Positions 31,731 through 40,325 of a stretch of DNA of 64,000 nt are shown here, in pieces. Where the stretch lies: contig NZ_JAPJDL010000028.1 in the NCBI RefSeq assembly GCF_026242055.1, forward strand, positions 1 to 64,000, in the 5' to 3' direction. Origin of the DNA: Lentzea sp. NEAU-D7 (GTDB lineage Bacteria; Actinomycetota; Actinomycetes; Mycobacteriales; Pseudonocardiaceae). Each line of letters opens with the position of its first letter. Position 1 is the first letter of the stretch. The translations under genes and the position numbers were made by a program. The notes under the pieces are model-generated. The model saw only the letters and a program-made list of their open reading frames with translations, did not search any database and had not been told where the DNA came from.

Positions 31731-33206
31731 GTGACGGCGACAGCGGAAGACAGGCTCAAGGATCTCGGCTACACCTCGGAGTTCAAGCGGGACATGAGTC
31801 CCTGGGCGAACTTCTCGCTGGGCTTCACCTACCTCTCCCCCGTGGTCAGCACGTACACGTTGTTCGGTGTCGCCCTCGCCCTGGGCGGGCCGCCGATGAT
31901 CTGGAGCTTCGTCGTCGCGGGCATCGGCCAGTTCCTGGTCGCGCTCGTCTTCGGCGAGCTCGTGGCGCAGTACCCGGTCGCCGGCGGCGTGTACCCCTGG
32001 GCACGCCGCCTGTGGGGCAAGCGCTGGGCGTGGATGACCGGCTGGGTGTACATGATCGCCCTGCTGGTCACCATCGCGTCCGTCAGTTACGGCGCGGGTC
32101 CATATCTGGCAACGCTTCTCGGGTACACGGCCACGGTCGGCAACACCGTGCTGTGCGCGATCGCGATCGTCGTGGTCTCCACGCTCATCAACTACGCGGG
32201 CACGAAGGTGCTGTCGTGGGCCGCCATCTTCGGGTTCGCCGCGGAAATCGTCGGCGCGCTCGTGGTCGGCGTCTGGCTGCTGGTCGACAACCGCGTGCAC
32301 GGCCTGGGCGTGCTGTTCGACAGCTTCGGCGCGGAGGGGTCGGGCAGCTACCTGCCGGCGTTCTTCGCGGCCGGCATCATCGGTCTTTACCAGTACTACG
32401 GCTTCGAAGCGTGCGGTGACACCGCGGAAGAGGTCAAGGACCCCGGCCGCGTCATCCCGAAGGCCATGCGCCGCACCATCTACATCGGTGGCGCGGCGGC
32501 CACGTTCGCGTGCCTGTCGCTGCTGCTGGCGGTGCCGGACTTCGGCAAGGTCATCAGCGGCGAGGACGCCGACCCGGTCACGAACGTCCTGACGAACGCG
32601 TTCGGCCCGGTCGGCTACAAGATCGTGATCGCCGTCGTGCTGATCTCGTTCCTGTCCTGCACGATGTCGCTGCAGGCGGCGGCGTCCCGTCTCACGTACT
32701 CCTACGCCCGCGACAAGATGATCTTCGGGCACCGGGCGCTCGCGAAGTTCAACCCGAAGCGCCACATCCCGCCGTACGCGCTCGCGCTCGCCGGGGTCGT
32801 CCCGGTGGTCATCGTGTTCGCGTCGATGCTGTCCACGAACGCGCTGGACAAGATCGTGTCGTTCGCGACGCTCGGCATCTACCTGGGCTTCCAGATGGTG
32901 GTGTTCGCGGCGCTGCGGGCGCGGCTCAAGGGCTGGACGCCGTCCGGCGAGTTCACGCTCGGCCGGTGGGGCCTGGCCGTCAACGTCCTGGCGCTCGCGT
33001 ACGGCGTCGCGGCGATGGTGAACATGGTGTGGCCGCGCACGCCGGACGCGCCCTGGTACGACAACTACGTCGTGATCCTCAGCGGCGCGCTCGTGGTCGG
33101 CATCGGCCTGGTCTACATGTTGATCGCCAAGCCGTTCGGCAACTCCGACGCGGCGGCGGGCGACGCGGTGCCGGCCGGGGAGCCGCTACCCCTGCAGGCG
33201 AAGTAG
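31731..33206 (+). CDS. APC-family permease, probable choline/amine uptake
   Basis: 491 aa with about 12 membrane segments. The N-terminal GYTSEFKRDMSPWANFSLGFTYLSPV and the segment-6 EACGDTAEEVKDPGRVIPKAMR are typical of the GABA/choline-type APC permeases. GTG 31731 directly follows the choline dehydrogenase stop, with GGAGG in its end. It closes the plus-strand unit, so import of choline, betaine or a related amine is the natural role. No BCCT or ABC betaine transporter is in the window. Confidence 0.87.
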   Translation: MTATAEDRLKDLGYTSEFKRDMSPWANFSLGFTYLSPVVSTYTLFGVALALGGPPMIWSFVVAGIGQFLVALVFGELVAQYPVAGGVYPWARRLWGKRWAWMTGWVYMIALLVTIASVSYGAGPYLATLLGYTATVGNTVLCAIAIVVVSTLINYAGTKVLSWAAIFGFAAEIVGALVVGVWLLVDNRVHGLGVLFDSFGAEGSGSYLPAFFAAGIIGLYQYYGFEACGDTAEEVKDPGRVIPKAMRRTIYIGGAAATFACLSLLLAVPDFGKVISGEDADPVTNVLTNAFGPVGYKIVIAVVLISFLSCTMSLQAAASRLTYSYARDKMIFGHRALAKFNPKRHIPPYALALAGVVPVVIVFASMLSTNALDKIVSFATLGIYLGFQMVVFAALRARLKGWTPSGEFTLGRWGLAVNVLALAYGVAAMVNMVWPRTPDAPWYDNYVVILSGALVVGIGLVYMLIAKPFGNSDAAAGDAVPAGEPLPLQAK

Positions 33207-34733
33207 GCGCAGGGCGAGCTGCACCTCCAGCACGCGGTCCGGCGACTGCCAGTCGCCGAGCAACGACGAGACCCGGTCGAGCCGTTGCGTGACGGTGTTG
33301 ACGTGGAGGTGCAGCTCCGCCTTGGCACGGCTGAGGTTCGCGCCGCAGCGGAAGTAGACCTCCAGCGTGTGCACCAGGTCCGTGCCGCGCTCGGAGTCGT
33401 AGTCGAGGACAGGCCCGAGCACCGAACGCACGTACCCGGACACGTCCGCCCTGTCGCCCAGCAGCACGCCGACGAACCCCAGGTCGGCCATCGTCGCGGC
33501 GTCCTTGTCCCGGCCCAGCTGCCGCAACGCCTTCAGGCACCGCCGCGCCTCCTCGTAGGCCGCCGCGATCGCCACCGGCCCCGCGACCGGCCCGCAGGCG
33601 CCCACCGTCGCGTCCAGCGCCTTCGCCACCTCGCGGGCGACGTGCGTGGACACCGACGGCAACGCCAGCACGACGTCCCGGCCGCGCGACCCGGCCAGTC
33701 CCCTGTGGACGGAGGCGTAGTGGGTGGCTCCGGACAGGTTCCCGTCCGCCACCAGCACCACGTGCGGGTCGCTCAGCTCGACGCCGACCCGGCGCGCCCG
33801 CGCGAGCAGCCCGGCGGCGTCGCGGCCGTCCAGGATGTCGGTGATCAACTCGCCGCGGACCTTGTTCTCCGCCTCGGCCACGGTCCGGCGCAGCAGCAGC
33901 AACAACGCCGTCACCGCCGCCGACCGCTCGAACACCCGCCGGTCCGCGTCGGACAGGTCCGGGCGGCCCGAGAGGGCGATCCCGCCCAGCAGCTCCGAGC
34001 CGGCCAGCACAGCGCACACCCAGACGCCGGACAGCAACACCGCCCGCCCGTTCGCCCGCACGGCGGCGGGAGGCACGGCGTCGAGCACCTCGACCGGCCC
34101 GCCGAGCAGCTCCCCCACCGCCGCCGCGACCTCGGCCGAGGAACCACCGCGCAGCACCAGGTCCGTGAGCCGGTCGTGCGCCTCCTCCGCCCGTTTCATG
34201 GCCTCGTTGTGCGACTGGATCGTCGCGAACAACGACGCCGTGTCGATGGCGATCGCCGCGTGGTCGGCCAGCGACTGCAGCAGCGCGACCTCCTCGGCGG
34301 GGAACTCGCGCGTGGTCCGGTCGGCCGCGTACAGCACGCCGATGACCTTCGAGTCGAGCTTGAGCGGCACGCCCAGGATCGCCGTCAGGCCCTCGTCGCG
34401 CACCGCCGAGTCGATCGGGTTCGTGTGGTTGAACCGGGCGTCCGCGAAGTAGTCGGACGTCGCGTACGGCCGGGCGGTCTGCGCGACGAGCCCGCCCAGG
34501 CCCTCGCCGAGCCCCAGCCTGACCTTCTGGAACAACGGCGAGAACGACCCGTCCGTCACCCTCATGTAGGTGCCGGCCGGGTCGTTCATCGACAGGTAGG
34601 AGACGTCCGTGCCGAGCAGGGTCCTGGCCCTGCGCACGATCGAGCGGAGAACCGCGTCCGGGTCGCGCATGCCCGCGAGCTCGGACGCGGTCTCGAACAA
34701 CGCCGCCAGTTCGGCCTCACGCCGTCGTGTCAC
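33186..34733 (-). CDS. GAF-domain PucR/CdaR-type transcriptional regulator
   Basis: 515 aa. Residues about 10-170 form a GAF sensor domain (RARTLLGTDVSYLSMND, AILGVPLKLDSKVIGVLYAADR); about 290-420 a CdaR GGDEF-like domain; the C-terminal HTH (FRCGANLSRAKAELHLHVNTVTQRLDRVSSLLG shortened) is PucR type. It overlaps the MHS transporter stop as GTGA and is the last gene of a three-gene unit, so it probably regulates that unit. Its 3' end overlaps the convergent permease by 21 bp. Confidence 0.88.
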   Translation of the reverse strand: MTRRREAELAALFETASELAGMRDPDAVLRSIVRRARTLLGTDVSYLSMNDPAGTYMRVTDGSFSPLFQKVRLGLGEGLGGLVAQTARPYATSDYFADARFNHTNPIDSAVRDEGLTAILGVPLKLDSKVIGVLYAADRTTREFPAEEVALLQSLADHAAIAIDTASLFATIQSHNEAMKRAEEAHDRLTDLVLRGGSSAEVAAAVGELLGGPVEVLDAVPPAAVRANGRAVLLSGVWVCAVLAGSELLGGIALSGRPDLSDADRRVFERSAAVTALLLLLRRTVAEAENKVRGELITDILDGRDAAGLLARARRVGVELSDPHVVLVADGNLSGATHYASVHRGLAGSRGRDVVLALPSVSTHVAREVAKALDATVGACGPVAGPVAIAAAYEEARRCLKALRQLGRDKDAATMADLGFVGVLLGDRADVSGYVRSVLGPVLDYDSERGTDLVHTLEVYFRCGANLSRAKAELHLHVNTVTQRLDRVSSLLGDWQSPDRVLEVQLALRLLRLQG

Positions 34734-36028
34734 ACCCCAACCCTGTCATGTTCCTCCAGGTCCGCACCACGGGTCTCGCGGGCGAGCGCGATCGCGACCA
34801 CGGTGATCACGCAGGTGATCAACACGTAGACGGCGATGGGGAACGACGACCTGTACGCCTGCAGCAGCGCCGTCGCGATCAACGGTGCCAGCGCGCCCGC
34901 CACGATGGACGCCAGCTGGTAGCCCACCGACGCACCCGAGTACCGCACCCGCGTCCCGAAGAGCTCCGAGAAGAACGCCGCCTGCGGCCCGTACATCGCG
35001 CCGTGCAGCACCAGGCCGACCGTCGTCGCCACCGTGATCAGCACGGGGTCCCTGGTGTCGAGCAGCGCGAAGAACGCGAAGATCCACGCCGCCATGCCGA
35101 CCGCGCCGACGAGGTAGATCGACCGCCGCCCGAACCGGTCGGACAGGTGGCCCCACACCGGGATCGTCACCAGGTGCACCGCCGAGGCGATCAGCACCGC
35201 GTTGAGGCCCACGGACTTCGACAGGCCGAGGCCGGTGACCACGTAGACCAGGATGAACGCCGTGATCACGTAGTACGACACGTTCTCGGCGAACCGCGCG
35301 CCCATCGCGATCAGCACCTCGCGCCAGTTGTGCTTGAGCAGCTCCAGCGCGGGCGCCTTCTCCGGCTCCGGGCCCCTCTCCTTCGCCGCCTTCTCCTGTG
35401 CCGCCAGGAAGACCGGCGACTCGGACACCGACAGCCGGATCCACAGCCCGATCGCCACGAGCACACCGGAGAGCAGGAACGGGATCCGCCAGCCCCACGC
35501 GAGGAAGTCCGCGTCCGACTGCACGGCCGCCAGCACCGCCAGCACACCGGTCGCGAGCAGGTTGCCGCACGGCACGCCGGCCTGCGGCCACGACGCCCAG
35601 AACCCGCGCCGCGCGGGATCGCCGTGCTCCGACACGATCAGCACGGCCCCGCCCCACTCGCCGCCGAGCGCGAAGCCCTGCACGAGCCGCAGGAAGGTCA
35701 GCAGCAACGGCGCCAGAACACCGACCGACGCGTACGTCGGCAGCACGCCCATCAGCATCGTCGCGCCACCCATCAGCAGCAACGACAACACCAGCAGCTT
35801 CTTGCGCCCCAGGCGGTCCCCGAAGTGGCCGAAGACGAGACCACCCAGCGGCCGTGCCAGGAAGCCGATCGCGTACGTGGTGAACGCGAGCAGCGTGCCC
35901 GTCAGCGGGTCCGCGGTCGGGAAGAACAGCTTGTTGAACACCAGGGCGGCGGCCGACCCGTAGAGGAAGAAGTCGTACCACTCGACGGTCGTCCCGATGA
36001 GCGAGGCGCCTACCACTTTTTTGATCAT
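34730..36028 (-). CDS. MHS-family MFS transporter
   Basis: 432 aa. Family signatures TTVEWYDFFLYGSAAALVF at the start, GHFGDRLGRKK, and RLVQGFALGGEWGGAVL are clear. ATG 36028 has GAGGAG 7 nt upstream; a longer frame overlaps the SDR gene and is not used. Between a 3-hydroxybutyrate-dehydrogenase-like SDR and a PucR regulator, uptake of 3-hydroxybutyrate or a similar small acid is plausible but inferred only from context. Confidence 0.9.
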   Translation of the reverse strand: MIKKVVGASLIGTTVEWYDFFLYGSAAALVFNKLFFPTADPLTGTLLAFTTYAIGFLARPLGGLVFGHFGDRLGRKKLLVLSLLLMGGATMLMGVLPTYASVGVLAPLLLTFLRLVQGFALGGEWGGAVLIVSEHGDPARRGFWASWPQAGVPCGNLLATGVLAVLAAVQSDADFLAWGWRIPFLLSGVLVAIGLWIRLSVSESPVFLAAQEKAAKERGPEPEKAPALELLKHNWREVLIAMGARFAENVSYYVITAFILVYVVTGLGLSKSVGLNAVLIASAVHLVTIPVWGHLSDRFGRRSIYLVGAVGMAAWIFAFFALLDTRDPVLITVATTVGLVLHGAMYGPQAAFFSELFGTRVRYSGASVGYQLASIVAGALAPLIATALLQAYRSSFPIAVYVLITCVITVVAIALARETRGADLEEHDRVGV

Positions 36029-36038
36029 CGACAACTCC

Positions 36039-36770
36039 TCATTGAGCTGACCAGCCGCCATCGACGGCCAACGACGTACCGGTGACAAAACTGTTGCCGC
36101 ACAACCACAGCACGGCGTCGGCGACCTCGGAGGGTTCGATCAGCCGCTTCACCGCGCTGCGCTGCAGGAAGATCTGCGACGAGACGTCCGCCTCGGAGAT
36201 GCCGTGCACCCTGGCCTGGTCCGCGATCTGCTTCTCCACCAGCGGGGTCCGCACGTAGCCGGGCGCCACGCAGTTCGACGTCACGCCGTGCGGAGCGCCT
36301 TCCAGGGCGGCGACCTTGGAGAAGCCCTCCAGGCCGTGCTTGGCCGCGACGTAGGCGGACTTGAACGCGGACGCGCGCATCCCGTGCACGCTGGAGATGT
36401 GGACGAGCCGTCCCCAGCCCCGTGAGTACATGTGCGGCAGCACGTGCCGGGTGAGGCGGAACGCGGCCCCCAGCATGAGCTCGACCATCGCCGAGAAGCG
36501 CTCGGCGGGGAACTCGTGGATGGGCGCGACGTGCTGCACGCCGGCGTTGTTGACCAGGATGTCGATCTCGCCGGGCAACGCGGCCACGGAACCGGTGAGG
36601 TCGAGCACGTGGCCGACACCGCCGAGTTCTTCAGCCACCGCCAGAACTCCGGGATCGCGGTCGGCCAGGTGAACCTTGGCACCCGCGGAGGCCAGTGCGC
36701 GGGCGCAGGCCAGGCCGATGCCGCTCGCGGCTCCGGTGACCAGCGCGCTGTGACCCGTGACACTCGACAT
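36039..36770 (-). CDS. SDR, 3-hydroxybutyrate dehydrogenase type
   Basis: 243 aa. TGAASGIG near 13-20, NNAG near 75, catalytic Ser in HISSVHG and Tyr/Lys in AYVAAKHG. The closing ...EKQIADQARVHGI segment is typical of D-3-hydroxybutyrate dehydrogenases, which have that extended substrate lid. ATG 36770 is the family start though its SD is weak. First gene of the SDR-transporter-PucR operon, and its stop overlaps the SD of the transporter. Confidence 0.87.
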   Translation of the reverse strand: MSSVTGHSALVTGAASGIGLACARALASAGAKVHLADRDPGVLAVAEELGGVGHVLDLTGSVAALPGEIDILVNNAGVQHVAPIHEFPAERFSAMVELMLGAAFRLTRHVLPHMYSRGWGRLVHISSVHGMRASAFKSAYVAAKHGLEGFSKVAALEGAPHGVTSNCVAPGYVRTPLVEKQIADQARVHGISEADVSSQIFLQRSAVKRLIEPSEVADAVLWLCGNSFVTGTSLAVDGGWSAQ

Positions 36771-36805
36771 GCCGGAAACGGTAGGCGTCACCCGCGGTGA
36801 TCAAC

Positions 36806-36822
36806 ATGTGGCAGGCCCACAT
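36806..36822. promoter_or_regulatory. Dyad ATGTGG-CAGGC-CCACAT upstream of the SDR operon
   Basis: Perfect 6-bp arms, 5-bp spacer, 36 bp upstream of the SDR start in a 182-bp gene-free stretch. It is a candidate site for the PucR-type regulator encoded at the end of this operon. The rest of the stretch (36823-36952) shows no further clear element. Confidence 0.45.
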
Positions 36823-36952
36823 AACGCCTGGTCACAAGATGGCTTTAGCCAACATTTAGCGTCTTGGAGGCATATCTGGCGAATGGACGGGGTACAGGGG
36901 CGTAAGCTCCCGTCACCTGAACGGGGGAAGATCCGCAAGAGGGGGCTACACC

Positions 36953-37060
36953 ATGTCCACAACGCCTATTTACGACGACCTCCTGCGCGAGCTCGAAGGC
37001 ATCGCACAGGAGGCCGGTTCGACCAGCTCGGAGCCCACTCCCGAGCCCGTCAAGTCGTAA
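36953..37060 (+). CDS. Small 35-residue peptide, PIYD type
   Basis: ATG 36953 is preceded by GAGGGGG at a 7-nt distance and gives MSTTPIYDDLLRELEGIAQ followed by an acidic, Ser/Pro-rich tail ending SEPTPEPVKS and TAA. I think similar short PIYD-starting proteins are widespread in actinomycetes, with unknown function, but I cannot verify that here. An amphipathic helix (residues 6-20) followed by a disordered tail is what can be seen. It ends 6 bp before the stop of the convergent LCP gene. GTG-poor, properly spaced SD and codon use support a real gene. Confidence 0.6.
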   Translation: MSTTPIYDDLLRELEGIAQEAGSTSSEPTPEPVKS

Positions 37061-37066
37061 CGGGGA

Positions 37067-38086
37067 CTACTTCGGCGGCGCGATCAGCTCGGCGGGGACC
37101 GGCTGATCCTTGCTGATCAGGTCGAACAGCTGCGACGCCTTCTCCTTGTTCCACTGCACGACCGAGCCCGCACCGGGCACCGTCGGCGTGCCACCGACCG
37201 GCACCGTGCCGCTCGTCGCGTCGCTCATGTTGAGCGCGACGCTCGCCAGGTGCCACACGTGGTCGTCCTCGTTGACCGACACCGAGCCGGACGCCGCGTT
37301 CATCAGCGGGATGACGCGGAACGGGTTCGCGAGCGTGGCGGGGCTCTTCACCTTCTCGAAGAGCGCCGACAGGAACTTGCGCTGGTTCTGCACGCGCTGC
37401 AGGTCGGCGGTCGCGAACGCGCGGGTCCGCACGAACCCGAGCGCCTGCGGCCCGTCGAGCTCCTGGCAGCCCGCGGGCAGGTCGATGCCGGCCAGCGGGT
37501 CCTTGATCGGCTGGTCGAGGCAGATGTCGACGCCACCGACCGCGTCGACCATGTCGGAGAACCCGCCGAAGCCGATCTCCATGTAGTGGTCGATCCGCAC
37601 GCCGGTCGCGCCCTCGACGGTCTGCACGAGCATCTGCGGCCCGCCGAACGCGTAGGCCGCGTTGACCTTGTTGCGGCCGTTCTGCGGGATCGAGACGTAG
37701 GAGTCGCGCGGAATCGACAGCAGGACCGGCTTGGCGGCGCTGTTGTCCGGCAGGTGCAGCATCATGATGGTGTCGGTCCGCCGTCCGGCGGCGTCACCGG
37801 TGGCCAGCGCGTCCTTCTGCTCCTGGGTGAGGCCCTCTCGCGCGTCCGATCCGACGAGCAGCCAGGTGGTGCCCGGCGTCTCGGCGGGACGGCCCTCGTA
37901 GTCCGGCAGCGCGTTGATCCGCGTCAGCGTCGAGTCGACGTAGAACCCGAAGCCGACGGTGCCCAGAACCAGGACGAGCAGCAGCACCAGGATGACGCGT
38001 CCCGGACGCCTCTTCTTCCTCATCGGCCGCTGCGGCGGCATGGGACGCCGCGGCTGCTGGTAGCCGTGGTGATACCCAGCGCTCAT
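37067..38086 (-). CDS. LytR-CpsA-Psr (LCP) family protein
   Basis: 339 aa. Cytoplasmic basic tail (RKKRRPGR, about 23-30), one membrane segment (31-50), then the LCP catalytic domain with GSDAR, RRTDTIMMLHL, SIPRDSYV and NAAYAFGGP. LCP enzymes transfer undecaprenyl-linked polymers to cell-wall peptidoglycan (arabinogalactan or teichoic-acid type). The C-terminus lacks the LytR_C domain. ATG 38086; monocistronic, between convergent peptide gene and the HipA/DUF3037 pair. Confidence 0.93.
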   Translation of the reverse strand: MSAGYHHGYQQPRRPMPPQRPMRKKRRPGRVILVLLLVLVLGTVGFGFYVDSTLTRINALPDYEGRPAETPGTTWLLVGSDAREGLTQEQKDALATGDAAGRRTDTIMMLHLPDNSAAKPVLLSIPRDSYVSIPQNGRNKVNAAYAFGGPQMLVQTVEGATGVRIDHYMEIGFGGFSDMVDAVGGVDICLDQPIKDPLAGIDLPAGCQELDGPQALGFVRTRAFATADLQRVQNQRKFLSALFEKVKSPATLANPFRVIPLMNAASGSVSVNEDDHVWHLASVALNMSDATSGTVPVGGTPTVPGAGSVVQWNKEKASQLFDLISKDQPVPAELIAPPK

Positions 38087-38120
38087 GTGTCGCCAACCCC
38101 GATCGCATTAGTTTCGCTTT

Positions 38121-38154
38121 GCAACTGAGGACGTCGTTCGCCGTCTCAGGTTGC
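38121..38154 (-). terminator. Hairpin after the HipA/DUF3037 pair
   Basis: GCAACTGAG (38121-38129) pairs with CTCAGGTTGC (38145-38154) with one bulged base and a 15-nt loop, just beyond the DUF3037 stop at 38162. It should separate that transcript from the LCP gene. Confidence 0.6.
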
Positions 38155-38161
38155 GAGGAAC

Positions 38162-38548
38162 CTACCGGGGCGGCAGCACCAACGCCTCGAAGAGCCGGGT
38201 GACCTCGGCCGACGGGTCGTCGGTCCAGCCCGTGTGAGCCGGTGAGGTCTGCACGATCGTGCTGCGCGGCGCGGTCAGCCAGCGGAAGCGCTGCCCCACC
38301 GTCGTGCGGCTGACCGGACCGGCGGCGGCGCTGCCGTCGCACGAGTTCGTCAGGTGCGCGAGGCTGCTCTCCAGCACCTCGACGTCGAGGTGCGGGTCCA
38401 GCACCCGCAGCCGCTCACCGTCCACATAGGTCTTCGCACACAGGAAGCCCAGCGGCGCGCAGTAGACGATGACGCCGACGTTCATGAACTCGCCACGCTC
38501 CTGCCGCGGTACCGCCCGCAGCAGCGCGTACTCAAACACGTGCGGCAC
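38162..38548 (-). CDS. DUF3037 family protein
   Basis: 128 aa. The start MPHVFEYALLRAVPRQERGE followed by FMNVGVIVYC is the DUF3037 hallmark. It starts inside the end of the HipA-like kinase gene (17-bp overlap), and DUF3037 genes are commonly paired with such kinases. Function unknown; the pairing suggests a substrate or partner of the kinase. Confidence 0.88.
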   Translation of the reverse strand: MPHVFEYALLRAVPRQERGEFMNVGVIVYCAPLGFLCAKTYVDGERLRVLDPHLDVEVLESSLAHLTNSCDGSAAAGPVSRTTVGQRFRWLTAPRSTIVQTSPAHTGWTDDPSAEVTRLFEALVLPPR

Positions 38549-39311
38549 GCGCGGCCTCCAGCGAGTCGACCCAGCCGCGGTTGGTCAGGCGGTAGGTGAA
38601 GAAGTCCTTGTAGCGCCGGCGCAGTTCGGCCGGATCGCCTTCGAGCCACTCGTCGGGAACGAGCGCGAGCACCTCGTCGAGCAGCTCCGGCGTGACCTTC
38701 CCGGCCATCTCGCCGTCCACTTCGGACAGAGCGCCCGCGTTCGGCAGCATCGCGTGGTCGGACGAGTCGTACCGGTAGTCCTTCGTGGCCGGTCGTTCCT
38801 CGCTCCACGAGTAGTGGAAGTACAGCGCGGCCCCGTGGTCGATCAGCCACGGTTCGCGGTGCCACAGCAGCATGTTCGGGTTGCGCCAGCTGCGGTCGAC
38901 GTTGAGCACCAGCGCGTCGAACCAGAGCAGCCTCGTCGCGAGGTTGGCGCCGGGGTCGCGCACGACCGGGTTGAAGTCGAACGAGCCAGGCAGGTAGTCG
39001 AGCCCGAGGTTGAGGCCGCCGCTCGCGCGCAGCAGCTCCTGGACCTCCTGGTCGGGTTCCGCGCGTGCCAGCTCCGCGTCGAGGTGCACCAGGACGATCT
39101 CGGGTATGCGGAAGCCCAGCCGCCGGGCGAGCTCGCCGACGACGACCTCGGCGACGAGGACCTTCACGCCCTGCCCCGCGCCGCGGAACTTCACCACGTA
39201 CATACCCAGGTCGTCGGCCTCGACCAGCCCCGGCATCGACCCGCCCTCGCGGAACGGCGTCACGTACCGGGTGGCCGTGACCTCTCTCAGAGAACTCCCT
39301 GCCACATCCAC
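38532..39311 (-). CDS. HipA-like Ser/Thr kinase
   Basis: 259 aa, a compact HipA-family kinase lacking the N-terminal HipA domain. Visible are GMYVVKFRGAGQG (ATP-binding Lys), LWFDALVLNVDRSWRNPNMLLW (catalytic loop, Asp and Asn) and LIDHGAALYF (metal-binding Asp). GTG 39311 is used; GTG 39305 is equally possible since neither has a strong SD. No HipB-type antitoxin is adjacent; the partner is DUF3037. The toxin role therefore should not be assumed. Confidence 0.85.
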   Translation of the reverse strand: MDVAGSSLREVTATRYVTPFREGGSMPGLVEADDLGMYVVKFRGAGQGVKVLVAEVVVGELARRLGFRIPEIVLVHLDAELARAEPDQEVQELLRASGGLNLGLDYLPGSFDFNPVVRDPGANLATRLLWFDALVLNVDRSWRNPNMLLWHREPWLIDHGAALYFHYSWSEERPATKDYRYDSSDHAMLPNAGALSEVDGEMAGKVTPELLDEVLALVPDEWLEGDPAELRRRYKDFFTYRLTNRGWVDSLEAARAARV

Positions 39312-39321
39312 TGGCGCATGA

Positions 39322-39548
39322 TCACACGAAGACCGCCTGGAAGCCGAGCAGGATTCCGCCCCAGCCCGCCCACACCGTCGCGCGCCGGGTGCGGGTCGTG
39401 ATCCCGGTCACCACCCAGGTGCCAGGCGAGCAGGCGCACCGGCGGCTCCCAGGCCTTCACCGTGCCCTGGGGCCTCGACGCGGGTCGGGGCGCTGAGCGC
39501 CGCGAACGCCGTTCGGTGGGCCTCCACGAACGACGAGTGCGCACTCAC
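39322..39548 (-). other. Possible frameshifted small membrane protein
   Basis: GTG 39548 overlaps the SGNH hydrolase stop as GTGA and opens 46 codons (to 39408) with plausible content (MSAHSSFVEAHRTAFAAL). A different frame, open 39456-39322, ends with a convincing membrane-like stretch (ATVWAGWGGILLGFQAVFV) that has no start of its own. Joined by one shift near 39410-39430 they would make a protein of about 75 aa. Either a broken gene or coincidence; I see nothing else in this 230-bp gap. Confidence 0.3.
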
Positions 39549-40285
39549 CCGAGGCCGGAAGTCAACGCCCTGAAGTAGGCGGCCTGCCCGGCCCTGTTCG
39601 GGTGGTAGGAGTCGGCGGTCGGGTCGACCAGCGCGGTGATCCACGGCTCGTCCGCGCACACACCGTGGTCCGCAAACGCTTCCCTCACGTCGACGTACCG
39701 CGCGCCGGCGCGTCCGGCCGCCTTCGCGATCTCGTCGGACAGCTGGTCGGCGGCGTCGTTGAGTACCGCGCGCTTGGCACTCGACATCGTCCGGCAGTCG
39801 TCGGCCGGTGTGAACAGCCGCGGGTAGCCGACCACGACCAGCCTGGCGTGCGGTGCCGCCTCCTTGATCGTGGCGTAGGTCGTGTCGAGCCGGCCGGGCA
39901 ACTGCGCGTGGATGAATTCCACCGCCGTGCCGGCCTTCTCGGCGCAGGCCCTGTCACCGCTCAGGGTGCAGGTCGTCAGCACGTCCGCGAACCCGAGGTC
40001 GTTGCCGCCGATGGTGATCGTGACGAACGTGGTGTTCGGTGTCAGCGCCCGGACCTGGGACCTGAGCGACCTCGTGGTCGCTCCGCTGCACGCGACGAAC
40101 TTGAACGACGGGAACTCCTCGCCCTGCAACGCCGGGTGGGCGTGGGCGCTGCGGCGGCACGAGCCGTCCACATAGGAACCGGCGCCCGCGCCGGACGCGT
40201 AGGAGTCGCCGAGTGCGACGTACTCCGGGGCGACCGGCACGGGCGCCAGCAAAGCGACAGCGAGTACTCCAGCCACAAGACCCAT
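39545..40285 (-). CDS. Secreted SGNH/GDSL hydrolase (lipase/esterase)
   Basis: 246 aa. Short signal peptide (1-19, ending PVPVAP). Catalytic block I ALGDSYASG with Ser28, block III GGNDLGF, and block V DSYHPN (Asp/His) are intact; six Cys suit an extracellular, disulfide-bonded enzyme like Streptomyces SCO7513-type lipases. ATG 40285 has a weak SD. It probably hydrolyses esters outside the cell. Confidence 0.9.
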   Translation of the reverse strand: MGLVAGVLAVALLAPVPVAPEYVALGDSYASGAGAGSYVDGSCRRSAHAHPALQGEEFPSFKFVACSGATTRSLRSQVRALTPNTTFVTITIGGNDLGFADVLTTCTLSGDRACAEKAGTAVEFIHAQLPGRLDTTYATIKEAAPHARLVVVGYPRLFTPADDCRTMSSAKRAVLNDAADQLSDEIAKAAGRAGARYVDVREAFADHGVCADEPWITALVDPTADSYHPNRAGQAAYFRALTSGLG

Positions 40286-40325
40286 GAACCCGGAGTACCA
40301 CTGTGGACGGTGGACCTGAAGTGCG

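Noticed and set aside
38532..39311. HipBA toxin-antitoxin system
   Set aside because: No HipB-like HTH gene is adjacent and the kinase lacks the N-terminal HipA domain.
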